This document shows, in pieces, positions 37,779 through 50,105 of a stretch of DNA of 64,000 nt. Source of the stretch: Saururus chinensis. Taxonomy: Eukaryota > Streptophyta > Magnoliopsida > Piperales > Saururaceae. Numbering within the stretch: the first letter of the stretch is position 1; the number at the start of each line of letters is the position of its first letter. Both the position numbers and the translations under genes were made by a program. Below the pieces are notes generated by a model that was not told where the DNA came from, did no database searches, and worked only from the letters and a program-made list of their open reading frames with translations. The stretch lies in assembly GCA_035235625.1 (NCBI GenBank), contig CP141149.1:10446893-10510892 (forward strand), written 5' to 3'.

Positions 37779-38645
37779 TGTCATGGCCCCAGCCTTCCCA
37801 AGGTGCCGTGCGGCACTCGCAAGGCCAAATAGCCGAGCGAGTAAGCTTTCTTCGTCAAGGTCATGGTCTCGTGCCATTTGACCAAGCGTCCAGCCCGCGA
37901 AGCCAAGCAACGAACCCGTCCCAAGGCAGACGTGCAAATGTGCCGGGACTTGTTCCCAAGCGAGTTGGCCGGAGAGGGACATCTCCTTGCGATGCACGGA
38001 TCTGACTTAGGCAACTCGGTTATCCAAAAAATCCGTCTCAGCCATGTGCATGCAAGGGCCTTTGTTACCAACACGACCATAAGGCCGGATGGCCGCCCGA
38101 TGAGTCGGAGAGCCCCATCCCACTAGCGGATGGGCTCCTTGCATGATAGCTAGCAAGGCAACGAGCCTTCGTTGTCATCTGGATCAGCCTGTTGCAAGGC
38201 TAGGCATCATACCAACAGCTTGTCCATTAAGCTCACCATGTCCCTCCCTATATAGCATAAGAGATTTTTCTCATTTCTCTAGAGTGGCAACCAAAGTGGC
38301 CGTACGGGCATGGTATTTCTGAATTTTACCAAACTACCCGAGAACACTTCCAAGGACCCTCTAACACTATATAAGGAGGAGGGGACATCTTAAGAATACA
38401 AATACGTGCTAGTTGGCAATGTGTCCCAACAGAGCCAACTATGTGTGCGCATTGTTGTGGCATTTCTGCGCAACGTTGCGCACACATGTTGCTCAACGTT
38501 GCGGGCCTTCCCCGCAACACCTGCACACATGATATGCAACACTAAGGGCAGTTCCCATAATGCATGCACACCTCGTGTACAACACTTTCCCACGTGTGTT
38601 GCTCCAGCATGTGCCACGGGTAGTCTGCTCCGCTACCCCGTGACA
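37779..38645 (-). mobile_element. Solo LTR of 867 bp (copy 1)
   Basis: TGTCATGG...CCGTGACA with an exact 4 bp duplication agtg (37775-37778, 38646-38649). It is the same length as the sister copy at 52339-53205 and matches it throughout. The minus strand has a TATA-like TGCTATATAGGGAGG near 38250, which sets orientation. The right end contains an inverted repeat (ccacgggtag / ctaccccgtg). The 38250-38312 block is shared with the gypsy-3 LTR. Confidence 0.87.
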
Positions 38646-38649
38646 AGTG

Positions 38650-38995
38650 ACATCGCCGATCGCCACCCACGCCCAAAACTAATGGTGTATTCAGTTGTGC
38701 ATCTCGCACAGTATATGGCAAGGACAAGCGGCCCATTCCAGGCAGAGGTGTAAGTGGCCAAGTGGGGCTGGTCCTCACTGTCGCTGAGCCAAGGCAGAGC
38801 CCACGATGGCCAATTGGCCCATGGTTCGCCAATGGAAATGACCCAAGACGCACCCAAAGCATCTAATATGGCGGAGCAAGACAATAGGGGTGAAGCGGGG
38901 TTGGAAATGGCAACCCCGAACCGACAATAGGGGCTGGATGGGGTCCGTCTGGTGGCCGAACGACGACCGAAAACACTAGTGTCTCATGTTCTGGA
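38650..38995. other. GC-rich block, continuation
   Basis: GC-rich DNA between the 867 bp LTR and the AT-rich end of the long LTR. ORFs on both strands without recognisable motifs. It probably belongs with 37140-37778. Confidence 0.35.
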
Positions 38996-39257
38996 ATTCA
39001 ATTGTCAGGTCCAAAACTTACTATTTTTTTATTTTTCTATTTATGTCCCCAACACGCATTAACTTATTGTTTACATAGTATACCTCCAAAATTCGCACGG
39101 CAAATCCTGCGGCTCGCGACTAAGCCCCACACTCGACTCTTGGGTATAAATATCGAGGAAAATACAAATACATTGAAGCATCACATTTTCAGCTGAAAAT
39201 GATTAGAAAAACAGTTGGAAAATCACATAAAATTGTAGAAAAATCAAGGGCATTACA

Positions 39258-41211
39258 CCCTCTCCTCTCTCTCCCCCGTCCTCTCTCCTCCCTCTCTCTA
39301 TATCCACTATCTTTTTTATCTCTCCACATATTTTAAAATTAATTAAATACATTATAAGGTAATCACGACACATATTCATATGTATCGTAATAACAGGAGT
39401 ATCAAAAGTGACACATATTCCTATGCGTCACTAATATATTTTTTTTATTTAATATTTTGATTAATTTTTAAATAATATATATATATATAAAACTAGAATT
39501 AAATTTTTCCTCTCTACTCTCCTCTACACACACTCCCTCCCTCTCTCCTCTCCTCTCTCTTCTCTCTCCTCCCTCTCTCTCTCCTCTCTCTCCCTCTCCC
39601 TCCTCTCTATCTCTCCCCTCCCCTCTGTCATCTCTCTCTTTATATATCCTCTCTCCTTTTTCCCTCTCTACATATTTAAAAATAAAATAAAGAAATTATG
39701 AGGTAATAGCAACATATAGGAATATGCATCACTAATACAGAGAGTATTCGATATGCATATTCGTATGCGTTGCTAATAATAAGAGTATTAATAACATATA
39801 TCTATATGCATCACTAAAATATTTTCTTTTAGTTATTTTAATTAATTTTAAAAAATATATATAAAAAAATTAGAATTAAACTTCTCCCTCTCTCTACTCT
39901 ATATCTACACACTCTCTCTCACTCCCTCTCTCCTCCCTCCCCCTCTCTCTCCCTCTCTCCTCTCTCCTCCCTCTCTCTCTCCCTCTCCTCCTCTCTCATC
40001 TCTCCCCCTCTCCTCTCTCCTCTCTCTCTATATCCTCTCTCCTTTTTCCCTCTCAACATATTTTAAAATTAATTAAATAAATTATATGGTAATAGCGATA
40101 CATAAGAAACTGCGTGGCTAATACGATTATGCATCACTAATAATAAGAGTATTAGTGACACATTCATATGCATCACTAATACGTTTTATTTTATTTAATT
40201 TTTAATTAATTTTTAAATAAAAAATATACATATTAAAACTAGAATTAAATTTCTCCCTCTACTCTCTCTACACTCTCTCCCTCTCTCTCTACATTTCTCC
40301 TCTCTCTACACACTCTCTCTCTACAGACTCTCCCTCTCTCCTCCCTCTCACTCTCTCTCTTCTCTTCTCTCTCTCCTCACCCTCTCTCTAGCTAACCTCT
40401 CTCCTCTTTCTCTCTTCGCTCTCTCTCCTCACTCTCTCCTCTCCTCTCTCTTGCTCTCTTCAGTCTCTCTCTTTTATTATAAATTATGTTTTAAAATTAA
40501 TATGAAGATTTAGGAAAAAATATATATTATATATAAATAGTGAAGGTTAATCTATTATTGACACTACCTTTTATTAAAAATTTAATATTTATTTATTATA
40601 TATACAAATAGTAAATTTTGAATAAAATATATTATATTTAAGAAGCTTATTTTAAATTATTTTAATATTTACTTATTATAAAATTATTTATTAAATAATA
40701 TTAATTAATAAATCTATTAGTGACGCTTTATTTGAGCATCACTATTATTAATACTATTTGTGACACTTAGGAACAAGCGTCGCTAATAGTTTTAAATTTT
40801 TTATTTTAAATTTAAATCTATCAGTGACACTTTTAATAAGCATCGCCAATAGGGTAACTATTTGTTACGCTTATTAATAAGCATCGGTATTGTTGAAACT
40901 ATTAGTGACGCTTAATAAAAAGTGTCACTAATAGTTATATTTTTTCTTTTTTATTTAAAGATCTTTTAGTGACACTTGTCTAAAGTGTTGCTAATAGCAT
41001 AACTTATAGTGACTTATATTATAAATCATTGCTAATATGTTTAATATTAGTGACACTTTGTATTATGCTTCGCTAGTATATATATGACTATTAGTGGCGC
41101 TTTTTATTAAGCTAATAATTAACTTTTTTGTGATGCTTTTTAATGCGTCACAAGTAGTAGTTTTTAATGACGCTTGTATTTGCATAGCTAATAGTACATT
41201 TTGTTGTATTG
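39258..41211. repeat. CACTA-2 right arm: CT tracts with palindromic units, then subterminal repeats
   Basis: Three consecutive units of about 350-400 bp (from about 39260, 39640 and 40000) each consist of a CT tract, an AT-rich spacer and atgcatcactaatac-type palindromes. From 40700 to 41200 there is a denser array of agtgacgctttat / aagcgtcgctaata units leading to the terminus. Confidence 0.75.
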
Positions 41212-41214
41212 AAT

Positions 41215-41538
41215 GTAGCATGAGAGTTGTCTCTACCTTAATCAAGGATAAATGTCTTCTCCAATTCTTTATGTGATTCATGTGCTTCTATGGTCCAATA
41301 TATTGACTTGTTTTCTTCTTCATCAAAGCTTTAATGGCTGATTTGAAAGTCTAATATCAAGGAAGAATAGAAGAAGTAGCTAGTGGGAGACGGTGAGGGC
41401 AACTAGAGAGATAAAGAGAGGGAGGGATGGACTGAAGGGAAAGATGATAGAGAGAGTGGGGCAAGTGGGGGGGGCAGAGAGAGAGAAGAGGTCTCCTTAT
41501 AGGGGGTAGTTTCCTCTTTTGGCTGATTCCTAAGAGTC
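41215..41538. other. Short stretch without a gene
   Basis: AT-rich, becoming GA-rich towards 41400-41490. Nothing recognisable beyond the two flanking elements. Confidence 0.6.
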
Positions 41539-42032
41539 ATTCTTGTAATGCCCTGCTTTTCTGATTATGGCTAACCAAAGGGGTAAGAGGTAATTAGTTA
41601 ATTTTGAAAAAAAATTCTAGAAGCTTTCAAAGGTTGAAACCTCCGTATATGAGTAGAGCTCAAAGAAATGAGCGTAATGAATCAAAGAAAGCACGAAACG
41701 GAGGTTGGGACCGAAAGTTACGACCCCGGGATGTGTGCAATATAGGTGGGACCCACTTGGAAAGAGCATAATATACTAATTTATGTGGACTAGAATCGAA
41801 TGGATCATCAATACGAGTCCAATGCTACCAAGAACATACAAATCCAAATCCAGGGTAGAAAGATACATGCATTCAAAGATTAGTATATATATATATATAA
41901 AGCCGCACACGATGAATGCGAGAGCGTAATGTGTAGATGTTGTGCACACTACGCATGGGTGCAAGCCATGCCACACATTATGGTAGGATCCGCCTTTGAA
42001 TCAGCGGCGCCGTTGTTTTGGGCGGCTCAGGG

Positions 42033-42042
42033 CTATAAATAG
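42033..42042 (+). promoter_or_regulatory. TATA box of the 2125 bp solo LTR
   Basis: ctataaatag in the context gggctataaatagccc, about 490 bases from the LTR start. Confidence 0.7.
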
Positions 42043-42109
42043 CCCTCTTTTGCTAGTTTTCAACACAACTTCGTTTTTTCTATTTATGACCGTTGTCAGT
42101 CTGTTTTAG

Positions 42110-42425
42110 CATGTTCAAGAGGCGTTCTTAAGTAAATTGAGCATGCTCTATGCAATGGAGGGGTCTTTTCTTTGATTTGGAGACTATATGAGGAGGAAAC
42201 AATATGAGACAAGAAGAGACTTTGCACATCATCCTCAAGCACTATAGAACTTCCTTTTCTCCATTTCTAATCATTATGAGGTTGAATTAGCCTATTTAAG
42301 AGGCATTCTTAAGTGAATCGAGTGTGTTCTATGCAATGGAGGGGTTCGTTCTCTAAGTTGGTGACCATATGAGGAGGAAATGCCTTAAGACAAGAAGAGG
42401 CCATGCTCGTCGTCCTCAAGCACCC
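42110..42425. repeat. Imperfect tandem duplication, about 180 bp unit
   Basis: ttcaagaggcgttcttaagt...ctcaagcac (from 42111) and tttaagaggcattcttaagt...ctcaagcac (from 42294) are diverged copies, each containing atgcaatggaggggt and atatgaggaggaaa. Confidence 0.8.
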
Positions 42426-43673
42426 AACAAAGAAAAGGAGCCCGGAACAAGAGGAGGTTTTGTCTGTAGTTGTCGGGTCAATGAGAGAACCAACCCGGAG
42501 TAGGGGAGGTTCTCTCCTCAACCGAAGAGCCACCCAATGAGAGAGGGCATTATCAAGCTAAGGAGAGGCTCCGTCCACAGCTTATAAGCACGGAAAGATA
42601 AAAACATCTCCGAAAAGGGGATGGTTTGTCCGTCACCTCCGAGCACGAATAATAAGGAGTGTCTCCAAGTGAAGGGATTCTATGTCTGCCTATTTCAAAG
42701 GAAATTATGCTTGCCATCTCCAAACCTGAAAGGAGGATGCTTTGAAGAAACGAATAACTCTAAACACTACCACTTCTAGTGTCTCCTATGAGTAAGTATT
42801 TCTGATCTTCTATTTTAATATAAGTATAAGAATGCGTATGCACCATAAGTAGTCAACTTAGGATGTTAAATGACCTATACACATGCACATCTTAATTAGT
42901 GATATTAATATACTAATTAAGGTACATGATTTGTTATGATAAGATGCATGATGATATGTTCTAATTTGAATTGATTTGTTATGCTTTATGCGATATGATT
43001 TGAGGTGTCCTGATATGCTTTGATATGATACACTCGATTATGATCTAATATGTTCTAATGAGATTTCATTCAATTTGCTCCATTGTGTTCAAGAAGATGC
43101 ATAGTGCCATTAATTTGTTAGCTTTTTTTTAACTCCGATAATTTATAAGATTTATGTTTGACTCCAATGATTTACATGATTTATGAGGTTTTTGTCTAAT
43201 TTCGATAATTTATATGATTATGAGACTTCTGTATGACTTTGATAATTTAAGATATTTTTTTCTAATTCCAATTAAATATTCATATATACATATTTTAATG
43301 TATGTATTTTTGTATTGTCTGAAATATGTCGTAGCCGCTAGGTAGAACTATGTTTGAATCCGATCGTATTGGAATAATATTGTAAATAATGTCTAATACG
43401 TATGTAGGCAACCAATGGCAAAGAAGCGTTGGCCTGATCCAAATTAATTATAATTATAAGTTTTATTATGATTTACACGCAACGAACTTTCAAGCTTCAT
43501 TGGGTGTATTTGATTGTTACAAATCAATTCTACATATAAGGAAGCTTTGAAGCTCTGTAGTGCATAGATGAGTGTTGTACCTCTCACACACAGATGATGA
43601 TTCCTTGTTTAAGGAAGAAATTGATTATCCGAGATTTTTTGGACCTCGGTTCTAGTCGGGGTGTTACAATTCT

Positions 43674-44200
43674 AAGCCTTCTCTTCAGCAAGTTAGAAGT
43701 TGATATTCCGTATTCAAGTTAATCCCTACCCAAATTAGGAGATTTTGGGTCATCCAGCCTACTTCACACCAAATCAGCTAATTGATTGGGTCGACCACCA
43801 ATTCCAGTGCACACATTGCCTACCCAGGCCACATTATCCTTCATTTTAAACCCATTTTCTGCCTCATTTTCTCCTAATCAATATTAGCAACATCTACCAC
43901 AAGGTAGGGTTGTCTTGGGTTAGTCTCATCTGTTCGCGGGTGCACACTCGCACTCAGGCCATTAGGGTCATGTAATATACACGAGTCCTCTTACTGACCT
44001 AAATCGAACTCTTTAGTCAATCAATAATTAAATTCCTCTTACTAAACCTTCAATCATCATTCTAGGGTTTTGATTAGCCATGTTGACTTGGTTGACCACA
44101 CAACCTCACATTCTTGGTTAAAATAGGAAAGTTCCACCCCGTGCTTCTAATGTCCAAGGGGTCAAATATTCTTCCAAATTTTCAAGGCATTACAAGTTTG
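43674..44200 (-). mobile_element. LTR-like remnant
   Basis: It ends tttcaaggcattacaag, the reverse of a Tekay-type start TGTAATGCCTTGAAA, and shares gaaaagttcc..ccaaggggtcaa with 26370-26405. The left part may lie before the 2125 bp solo LTR. Boundaries unclear. Confidence 0.42.
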
Positions 44201-47049
44201 TTAGTGCATGCCAAGGCATCAACAAGTCCCTTGATTTTGTGCATCTAATCTGCATTAGAGAGAGAGCCTTTTTCAACGAAGTGATGCTTGGATTTGAGTA
44301 GTTGAATCTGAGGATGAGTCAAGGTCCTATAGAGAACTTCTAGGGAGTGACAAAGGTTGGCTATTGTTTCGTAGGAAAACCTATAGGAGAATTGTCTCAA
44401 ACGGGGAGGTTGCCAACTAAGCTAGAAACATCCAGTCTAGCTAGGCAAAGCCATTATAGAATAACCTCTTATTCATGAGCATGAGTAGGACGAGGCATAG
44501 TGCCAAGGGCAAGGCCAAGGAGCCCGTGACACCACAAGATAGGAAGAATGCGCATTTTCTAGTTGAGGTAATTTGAAGAGGCCAATTTAATGGAGATTTT
44601 TTGAGTAAGTGCCTTCATGGATGGAAGCGAGGAGCACCTATGCATGGCCGTTGTGGAGGGAGAAGCAATTTTTGTAGCTAGAATTTGTGGATTTGAGTAA
44701 ACCGTGGAGCACTCACTTGTGACTGCTCCCACAGAAGTGAGCATTGGAAACTCGTGTGATCCTTCATGGCTCGCTCAGCTTTTATGAGAGCACTCACTTG
44801 TGAGTGCTTCACAACGGATCCCAAGAACAGTGGTGGAGGATAGCATAAGTGATGAAGGTGCATGAACCTTACAACCCTATGACGTTATGTGAGTGTGAGT
44901 TTAATATCCATTTACTCAACCTAGTGGATCACCACATTACCCCTAGTCTGATTATGTAACAAAGATAAAGGCTACGAGATAATACCTCTTTTCACAAAAT
45001 TTTCTCATGAAACAAAAATGTAGTAAATATTCTCTCAAATCGCACTCACAATGCATAAATTTATCAAACTTAAAGCATTTAATCCACACATGCACACACA
45101 ACAATTTTAACATGCAAAATCCAATCTCAGGCAAAAAACCATGGTAGTTCCAATAAAGAACAAAATCAATGCACTGTTAGCAATCAAGAAAATTTACATT
45201 GACAGAAGCAAATCACTAACCTTTGTTTTGACTAACAAAAATTATGTTTGTTTAGATCTCAACAAAATTTTCTTATTGTTGGCCTTTAAGTCTTTTCCCT
45301 CAAGCAGTTGAAACTTGTATTTCTCCTTACTTTGTCTTTATCTTCTTCTAGCCTTCAACAATCTTCTCTTGTTGTATTAACTTTGGCCTTTTGGAATCTT
45401 TGGTCTCCCATTTAAGATTTACTACGACTCCCTTAAAACTTCTATGTGAAATCTCTTCTCTTTAGCTGTGAAATAGCTTCAAGAATTCACCTTTGATCTT
45501 CTTTTCAAAACTACTTGTGAACCTTCTTAGAAAACAATATGCAAAGGTCTCTCCCTTCTTCTCTAATTTTCTCTAGGTTTTCCTCTCTTTATATTCATCA
45601 CTTCTTAACCATTAGATAGTTCTCCAAACTGATTCAAGTATATGGCTTCAACATGAAAAGAAATTTGATTTGGAATGACTTATTTATGACAACTATAACT
45701 ATTAGCAATCATACCATTTTAAACAGGAATTGATCACTCACTGTTTTTTTAACACACGATACTTCGAATGATAGATTGATATCTCTCAGGTTCATTTTAC
45801 ATAGGAATGATTCAAGTGCCAATCAATTGTTCTCTTCTCCTTTATGTCCAGCGATTGATCGTTTTGACTATATAATTTTAATTTTGCCTTTTTTACCCTA
45901 AAACCCTTAAAATTACTTCTGAAACTTCTTTAAGTAATTTTGGTATGCAAATGTGATTTTAATAAGCTTAAAAATCCTTTAACATTTTTAGTCTTTTGTA
46001 TTGAGCCAAAAGAGCTCGTCTGCTCATAATTCTCAAGTCTATTAATTTCAAATTTAACTCAACCAAAATTATATCTGATCATATTTTAAGACTAAGTACA
46101 TACTCAAGGTTTTTGACATAATTTTGGTAAAGTAATTAGCCAATCAACCTAACATATTACACAAATGTTCTTACTCGAAGAAAAACATAAATTGAACCCC
46201 TCAAAGGTTTCATAGTATAATTTCCATATAAATAAGGTCACAAAGATATTTTATAAAACCTTCTCCTCAATACTCACATGTGCTCAACCCTTTTTTGTAG
46301 ACCCCCGATGTCCAAAAAGGAATTTCACTCAATCTAAGAATCTAAATGAAATTGGAATGGTTTAATTTAAGTACTTGCAGCATGGAGAAATCAATTGTTT
46401 GACATAACGCTCAATCACTCGCAGGTTAGGTCTCTTGAATTTACTTAAACTGATCAATTTATTCAAGAGGTCTTCGATCGATCACACACTTGATCATAAA
46501 TATTAAAAAAAATATGAAACTTTATTCAAAACTTCTTCACTCATCTTCACACCCATATGATTTTTATTTTACCCTAAAATATTTGAGTGTGATGTGTGTG
46601 AATGTTTTTCCTGTTGAAATACATATTTGAGTCTTCTTCGAGCTTCATCTTCATATGCCAATTTTCAGATATAACATAAATTAAGATAAAATACATTTGT
46701 GACATTATTTTGATTACAAAATACAATTAATATTTGATATATGACAACATATGATCTTACAAAATTGACACATTAAATTACTCATCAAAGGTCAATTGGA
46801 TCTAACCCTAATTTTGACTCTGCTAAAAGTTCTATTTTTTGCCAAAAAAAATATAGAAATGTTAGATTAACATGAAATTTTGTCCACATTAAAAAATCAA
46901 GAATATAGGGACAATGACTGACATGGTCGGTATTATGTCTCTAATATCAAATTAGTCCCGACCGAATTTCACATTAATGAAATATGGTAAAAAGACATAA
47001 ATACCCTTACTGTACAAATAATCTGAAACACGCCCATTTGTAAACAACC
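44201..47049. other. AT-rich stretch without a recognisable gene
   Basis: 2.85 kb. The longest ORFs (60-64 codons) have no motif. There are two copies of gagcactcacttgtga(c/g)tgct at 44708 and 44789, the second a 9 bp-arm palindrome. The aaaatacatttgtgac and dense poly-T/poly-A character suggests old LTR or intron-like debris, but I cannot assign it. Confidence 0.55.
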
Positions 47050-47499
47050 TGTCATGGATGGAGTTTTTGGGCAGCCGGCTGTGCGGCGCTTGTAGGTTGA
47101 AAGCCCACTAAGCAAGCCTGCGAATGGGACAAATGGTTTGCCTTGCACTGGTGCGTTGAGCAATTAATTGTGGGTGCGTGCAAAGCAAAAGGGTAGGGGG
47201 CAAAAGCGAGTCACATTGCAAGGAAAAGAATGAACACAAGCACAAAAGATGAATGCATTCACTATCAACATGTTTACAAGCAATGGGTGCAACAACACTA
47301 GCCAACTTGCACAACTACTCACTCCCCCCTATATAGCATAAGAGATTTCTTGCATATTGCTAGAGTGGTAGCCAAAGTAGCTGTACGGGCTTGGTTGCAC
47401 TTTAAAATATAAATAAGGGAAATACATGAAAATGAAAAAAGTACATGTAAGGAAAGTAAAAGGGAAGTTGGTGGGGTGTCCGGAACACAGTCCGTGACA
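47050..47499 (-). mobile_element. 3' LTR of gypsy-3, 450 bp
   Basis: In its own orientation it starts TGTCACGGACTG just after the pol stop codon and ends CCATGACA. The minus-strand TATA-like TGCTATATAGGGGGG is near 47330. The block 47325-47395 is shared with the two 867 bp solo LTRs, indicating a related family. Confidence 0.82.
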
Positions 47500-48660
47500 T
47501 GCTCCCCCACTCAATTCCGTCGATGTCCTCGTTGACGCTTCTCCTGGAGGTAGGCTTTCACTTGATGAGCATGGTGGTTGAGGAGTTCTTCTAGCTCCCA
47601 GCTGTGTGGAAGGTCTCACCATTTGACTAGGAATTCGAGGATGTGCTCTTTGCCGCATTCAACTTCACGATTGGCGATGTTCTCGTCGAGAATTCTAACG
47701 TTGGTGGTGACTTTGGGATTTCCGCATGTAAGGTGGTGTCATGAAAGATCTTCTGCATCTGCATGTTATGGCTTTAGACAACTAGCTTGGAAGACCAGGT
47801 GGATCTGTAACCAGGGTGGTAGTTGCACTTTATAAGATACCTTCCTGACCCATTGGAGGATGGGTACGGGGCCTTCATACTTGCGAACAAGGCCTTTGTG
47901 CAGCTGGTGGAAAGGCTTGAGTTGGGCAGGGTTGAGCTTGATGAGTACGAGATCCCCCACACTAAACGTGGTGGGTTGGTGGCCTTGATCGGCCCACTTC
48001 TTGGCGCGGGCAGCGGCTTTCTCAAGATAAGTATGAGCAATTTTTGATGTCATGTTCCAATCTTTTGCGAGGTGGAAGGCAAGGGGACTGTTGCCGGTAT
48101 AGCCCAGAGCTAATGTGTGGGGCATGGCAAGCTGGCGACCAGTGGCCAACTCAAATGGGCTCTAGTTAGTGGCGGAGCTCTTTTGTAAGTTGTAGGAGAA
48201 TTGAGCAACATCGAGGAGATTGACCCAATTCTTTTGGTTGGCACTAATGAAGTGCCATAGATATTCTTCAAGGAGAGCATTGACGCGCTCAGTTTGGCCG
48301 TCTGTTTGAGGATGCATGCTTGATGAAAAGCTTAACTTGAACCCAAGTAGTTTAAATTGTTCTGTCCAGAAGTAGCTTGTGAAGTGTCCATTGTGATCAC
48401 TCACAATGGTTTGTGGCACACCCCAATACTTAACAATATTCTTAAGAAAGAAGTGGGCAAATTCATCAACGGTGCAATGTTTGGGAGCTGGCATGAAGGT
48501 AGCATATTTAGAGAAATGGTCAACGATCACCAAGATTGAACCGTATCCGCCAACTTTGGGCAATGCCAAGATAAAGTCAAGAGAAACACTCTCCCAAGGG
48601 CTCTGTGGTATAGGTAGTGGTTCAAGGAGGCCTCGTGGTTTGTCGCATTCCACTTTGTCT
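47500..48660 (-). pseudogene. gypsy-3 integrase and chromodomain, broken
   Basis: Integrase core at 48653-48162: ESVSLDFILALPKVGGYGS, VIVDHFSKYATFMPA, IVSDHNGHFTSYFW (DRD is usual, here DHN) and HPQTDGQTERVNALLEEYL with the catalytic glutamate. A stop follows SATN near 48162. The C-terminal domain is at 48149-47766 (FSVGDLVLIKLNPAQL, LHKGLVRKYEGPVPIL, HLVFQASCLKP, stop). After that stop the chromodomain is still readable near 47690-47590 (HILEFLVKW, stop, DLPHSWELEELLNHH) and pol ends at RQRGHRRN next to the 3' LTR. Chromodomains bind modified histone H3 and bias insertion to heterochromatin. Confidence 0.88.
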
Positions 48661-49560
48661 TGTTAGCAAGTAAGGCATGTTCGGACATACGCCTCAACAT
48701 CATCGCTCATGTGCAGCAAGAAGTATGCCCGCTGTAGAAGGGCTAATGTGCGGTGGATACCCGGATGGCCAGCCCAAGGAGTGTCATGACACTCATGAAG
48801 AAGTTCTTTCCATAGGTGGTCCGCTTTTGGAACATAGATTCTTCATCCCTTGGTCATCAATAGACCATTGTCAAGCCAAAACTTACGAGTCTTGCCCTCT
48901 TTAACTTGTTGGAGGAGGGTGCACACGAAGGGATCTTTCTCCATTGTTGCTTGAATGCGATGATGTAGATAGGTCGAGCAAAAGCTGATGCTTACAAGAT
49001 GGAGGGAAGCCAATTCAGTCAATTCATCTTGGCGACTGAGGGCATTGGCAACAACATTGTTCCGTCCAGGTTTGTACTCCAATATGTAGTCAAATTCAGC
49101 CCAAAAGTCTTGCCACCGAGCTTGTTTGGGAGATAACTTGGGTTGCGACTGGAAGTACCTAGTCACAATTTTGTCGGACAAAGTGAGACCCCAGTAGGTA
49201 ATGACGCCAGGTGTGCATGCAATGGATAACAGTGGTCATCTCCTTCTCTTGTACAATGTAGCGCTGCTCTGTTTCGTTGAGTTTACGACTTTCAAACGCA
49301 ACAGGATGGTCTTCCTGTGAGAGAACGCCCCCAATGCATAGTCAAAGGCATCCGTTTATACTTCAAATGGCTTGGAGTAGTCCGGGAGTCGAAGCACTGG
49401 CTTGTGTGTGATCACTGTCTTTAGTTCAGCAAAGGCTTTCTTGTAGGGTTCCAACCAACACCAAGGGTGATCTTTCTTCAACAAATCCATTAAAGGGGCA
49501 TCTTTTTATGAATACCCTTGTACAAATTGCCTATAATAGTTGGAGAGACCCAAGAAAGCT
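48661..49560 (-). pseudogene. gypsy-3 RNase H and integrase zinc finger, broken
   Basis: RNase H C-terminal part at 49181-49010: KIVTRYFQSQPKLSPKQARW, WAEFDYILEYKPGRNNVVA, NALSRQDE. Upstream, 49200-49480 holds an aspartate-containing TDAFDYALGAF stretch with frameshifts. The zinc-binding part of integrase continues to 48661 (HECHDTPWAGHPG-like, then YVRTCLTC). At least three stops. Confidence 0.8.
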
Positions 49561-50105
49561 CGTAATTGTTTTACTTTGGTGGGAGCTGGCCAATCTTCGA
49601 TTGCACGAACTTTTTCTCGGTCCATGCAAACTTGTCCACTGCCAATATGATATCCCGAAAAGAGAATTTCCTCTTGTACAAATGAGCACTCTTCCAGCTT
49701 GATGTATAATTGATTCTAGCGAAGGACCTCGAACACGGTTCGCAAGTGAGTAACATGTTCAACCAACGTATTACTGTAGACCACAATGTCATCAAGGTAG
49801 ATGACAACAAAGCGATCAAGGAAGTCATGGAAAATGTTGTTCATAAGTGTGCAGAAGGTGGCCGGTGCATTGGTAAGGCCGAAAGGCATGACCAAGAACT
49901 CGAACGCACTGTAGCGAGTAACACAAGTAGTCTTGGCTTCGTCTCCATCGGCAATGCACACTTGGTAGTAGCCAGAACGGAGATCCAATTTAGAGAAGTA
50001 ATTAGCACAACCAAGTTGGTTGAATAGATCCATGATGAGCGGGAGGGGGTACTTGTTCTTCATAGTCAATTTGTTTAGCGCCCGATAGTTGATACAAAAA
50101 CGCAA
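49561..50105 (-). pseudogene. gypsy-3 reverse transcriptase, broken
   Basis: RT at 50105-49716: [71 protein letters not shown], the catalytic [12 protein letters not shown] (near 49780-49810) and [12 protein letters not shown]. After a stop at 49716-49718 the frame continues with [14 protein letters not shown] and [16 protein letters not shown] near 49540. Both YLDD aspartates are intact. An N-terminal piece with [11 protein letters not shown] marks the join to the protease region. Confidence 0.88.

Larger units (their letters stand above)
33566..39257 (-). mobile_element. Long LTR (solo), carrying further nested insertions
   Basis: The plus strand begins TATAACGGCC (TG decayed to TA) and ends AGGGCATTACA; in its own orientation it starts TGTAATGCCC. 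The flanks tcctc (33561-33565) and ccctc (39258-39262) differ by one base. Its left 400 bases match the remnant at 25124. It contains tandem repeats (34.2-36.0 kb), an 888 bp solo LTR (36046-36933), a GC-rich block (from about 37140) and an 867 bp solo LTR (37779-38645). No pol domain is seen. Confidence 0.7.
27834..41211. mobile_element. CACTA DNA transposon CACTA-2, non-autonomous, with nested LTR insertions
   Basis: The left end is CACTAAAATGAATAATAC followed at once by ctattagcgatgctttt. The right end is gtacattttgttgtattg, the reverse of CAATACAACAAAATG, one base from CACTACAACAAAA. The flanking triplets are aat (27831-27833) and aat (41212-41214), the 3 bp duplication expected for CACTA. 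Both arms carry GCGACG-type subterminal repeats. The interior has CT tracts and a GC-rich block. No transposase motif is seen. Long LTR insertions at 29685-33281 and 33566-39257 make up most of its length. Confidence 0.65.
41544..43668 (+). mobile_element. Solo LTR of 2125 bp, Tekay/Del type, perfect TSD
   Basis: TGTAATGCCCTGC...GGGGTGTTACA with an exact 5 bp duplication attct (41539-41543, 43669-43673). A TATA box ctataaatag at 42033-42042 shows plus orientation. Motifs such as agttacgaccccggga near 41722 recall the gypsy-2 LTR. No second LTR or internal coding region. It contains a tandem duplication at about 42110-42425. Confidence 0.93.

Noticed and set aside
37140..38995. Helitron with end at ctagt (38977)
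   Set aside because: A TC start and a stable 3' hairpin could not be shown convincingly; CTAG alone is too common.
33566..39257. Complete retroelement with internal genes
   Set aside because: No second LTR, primer site or pol motif; the ORFs follow tandem repeats or belong to nested insertions.
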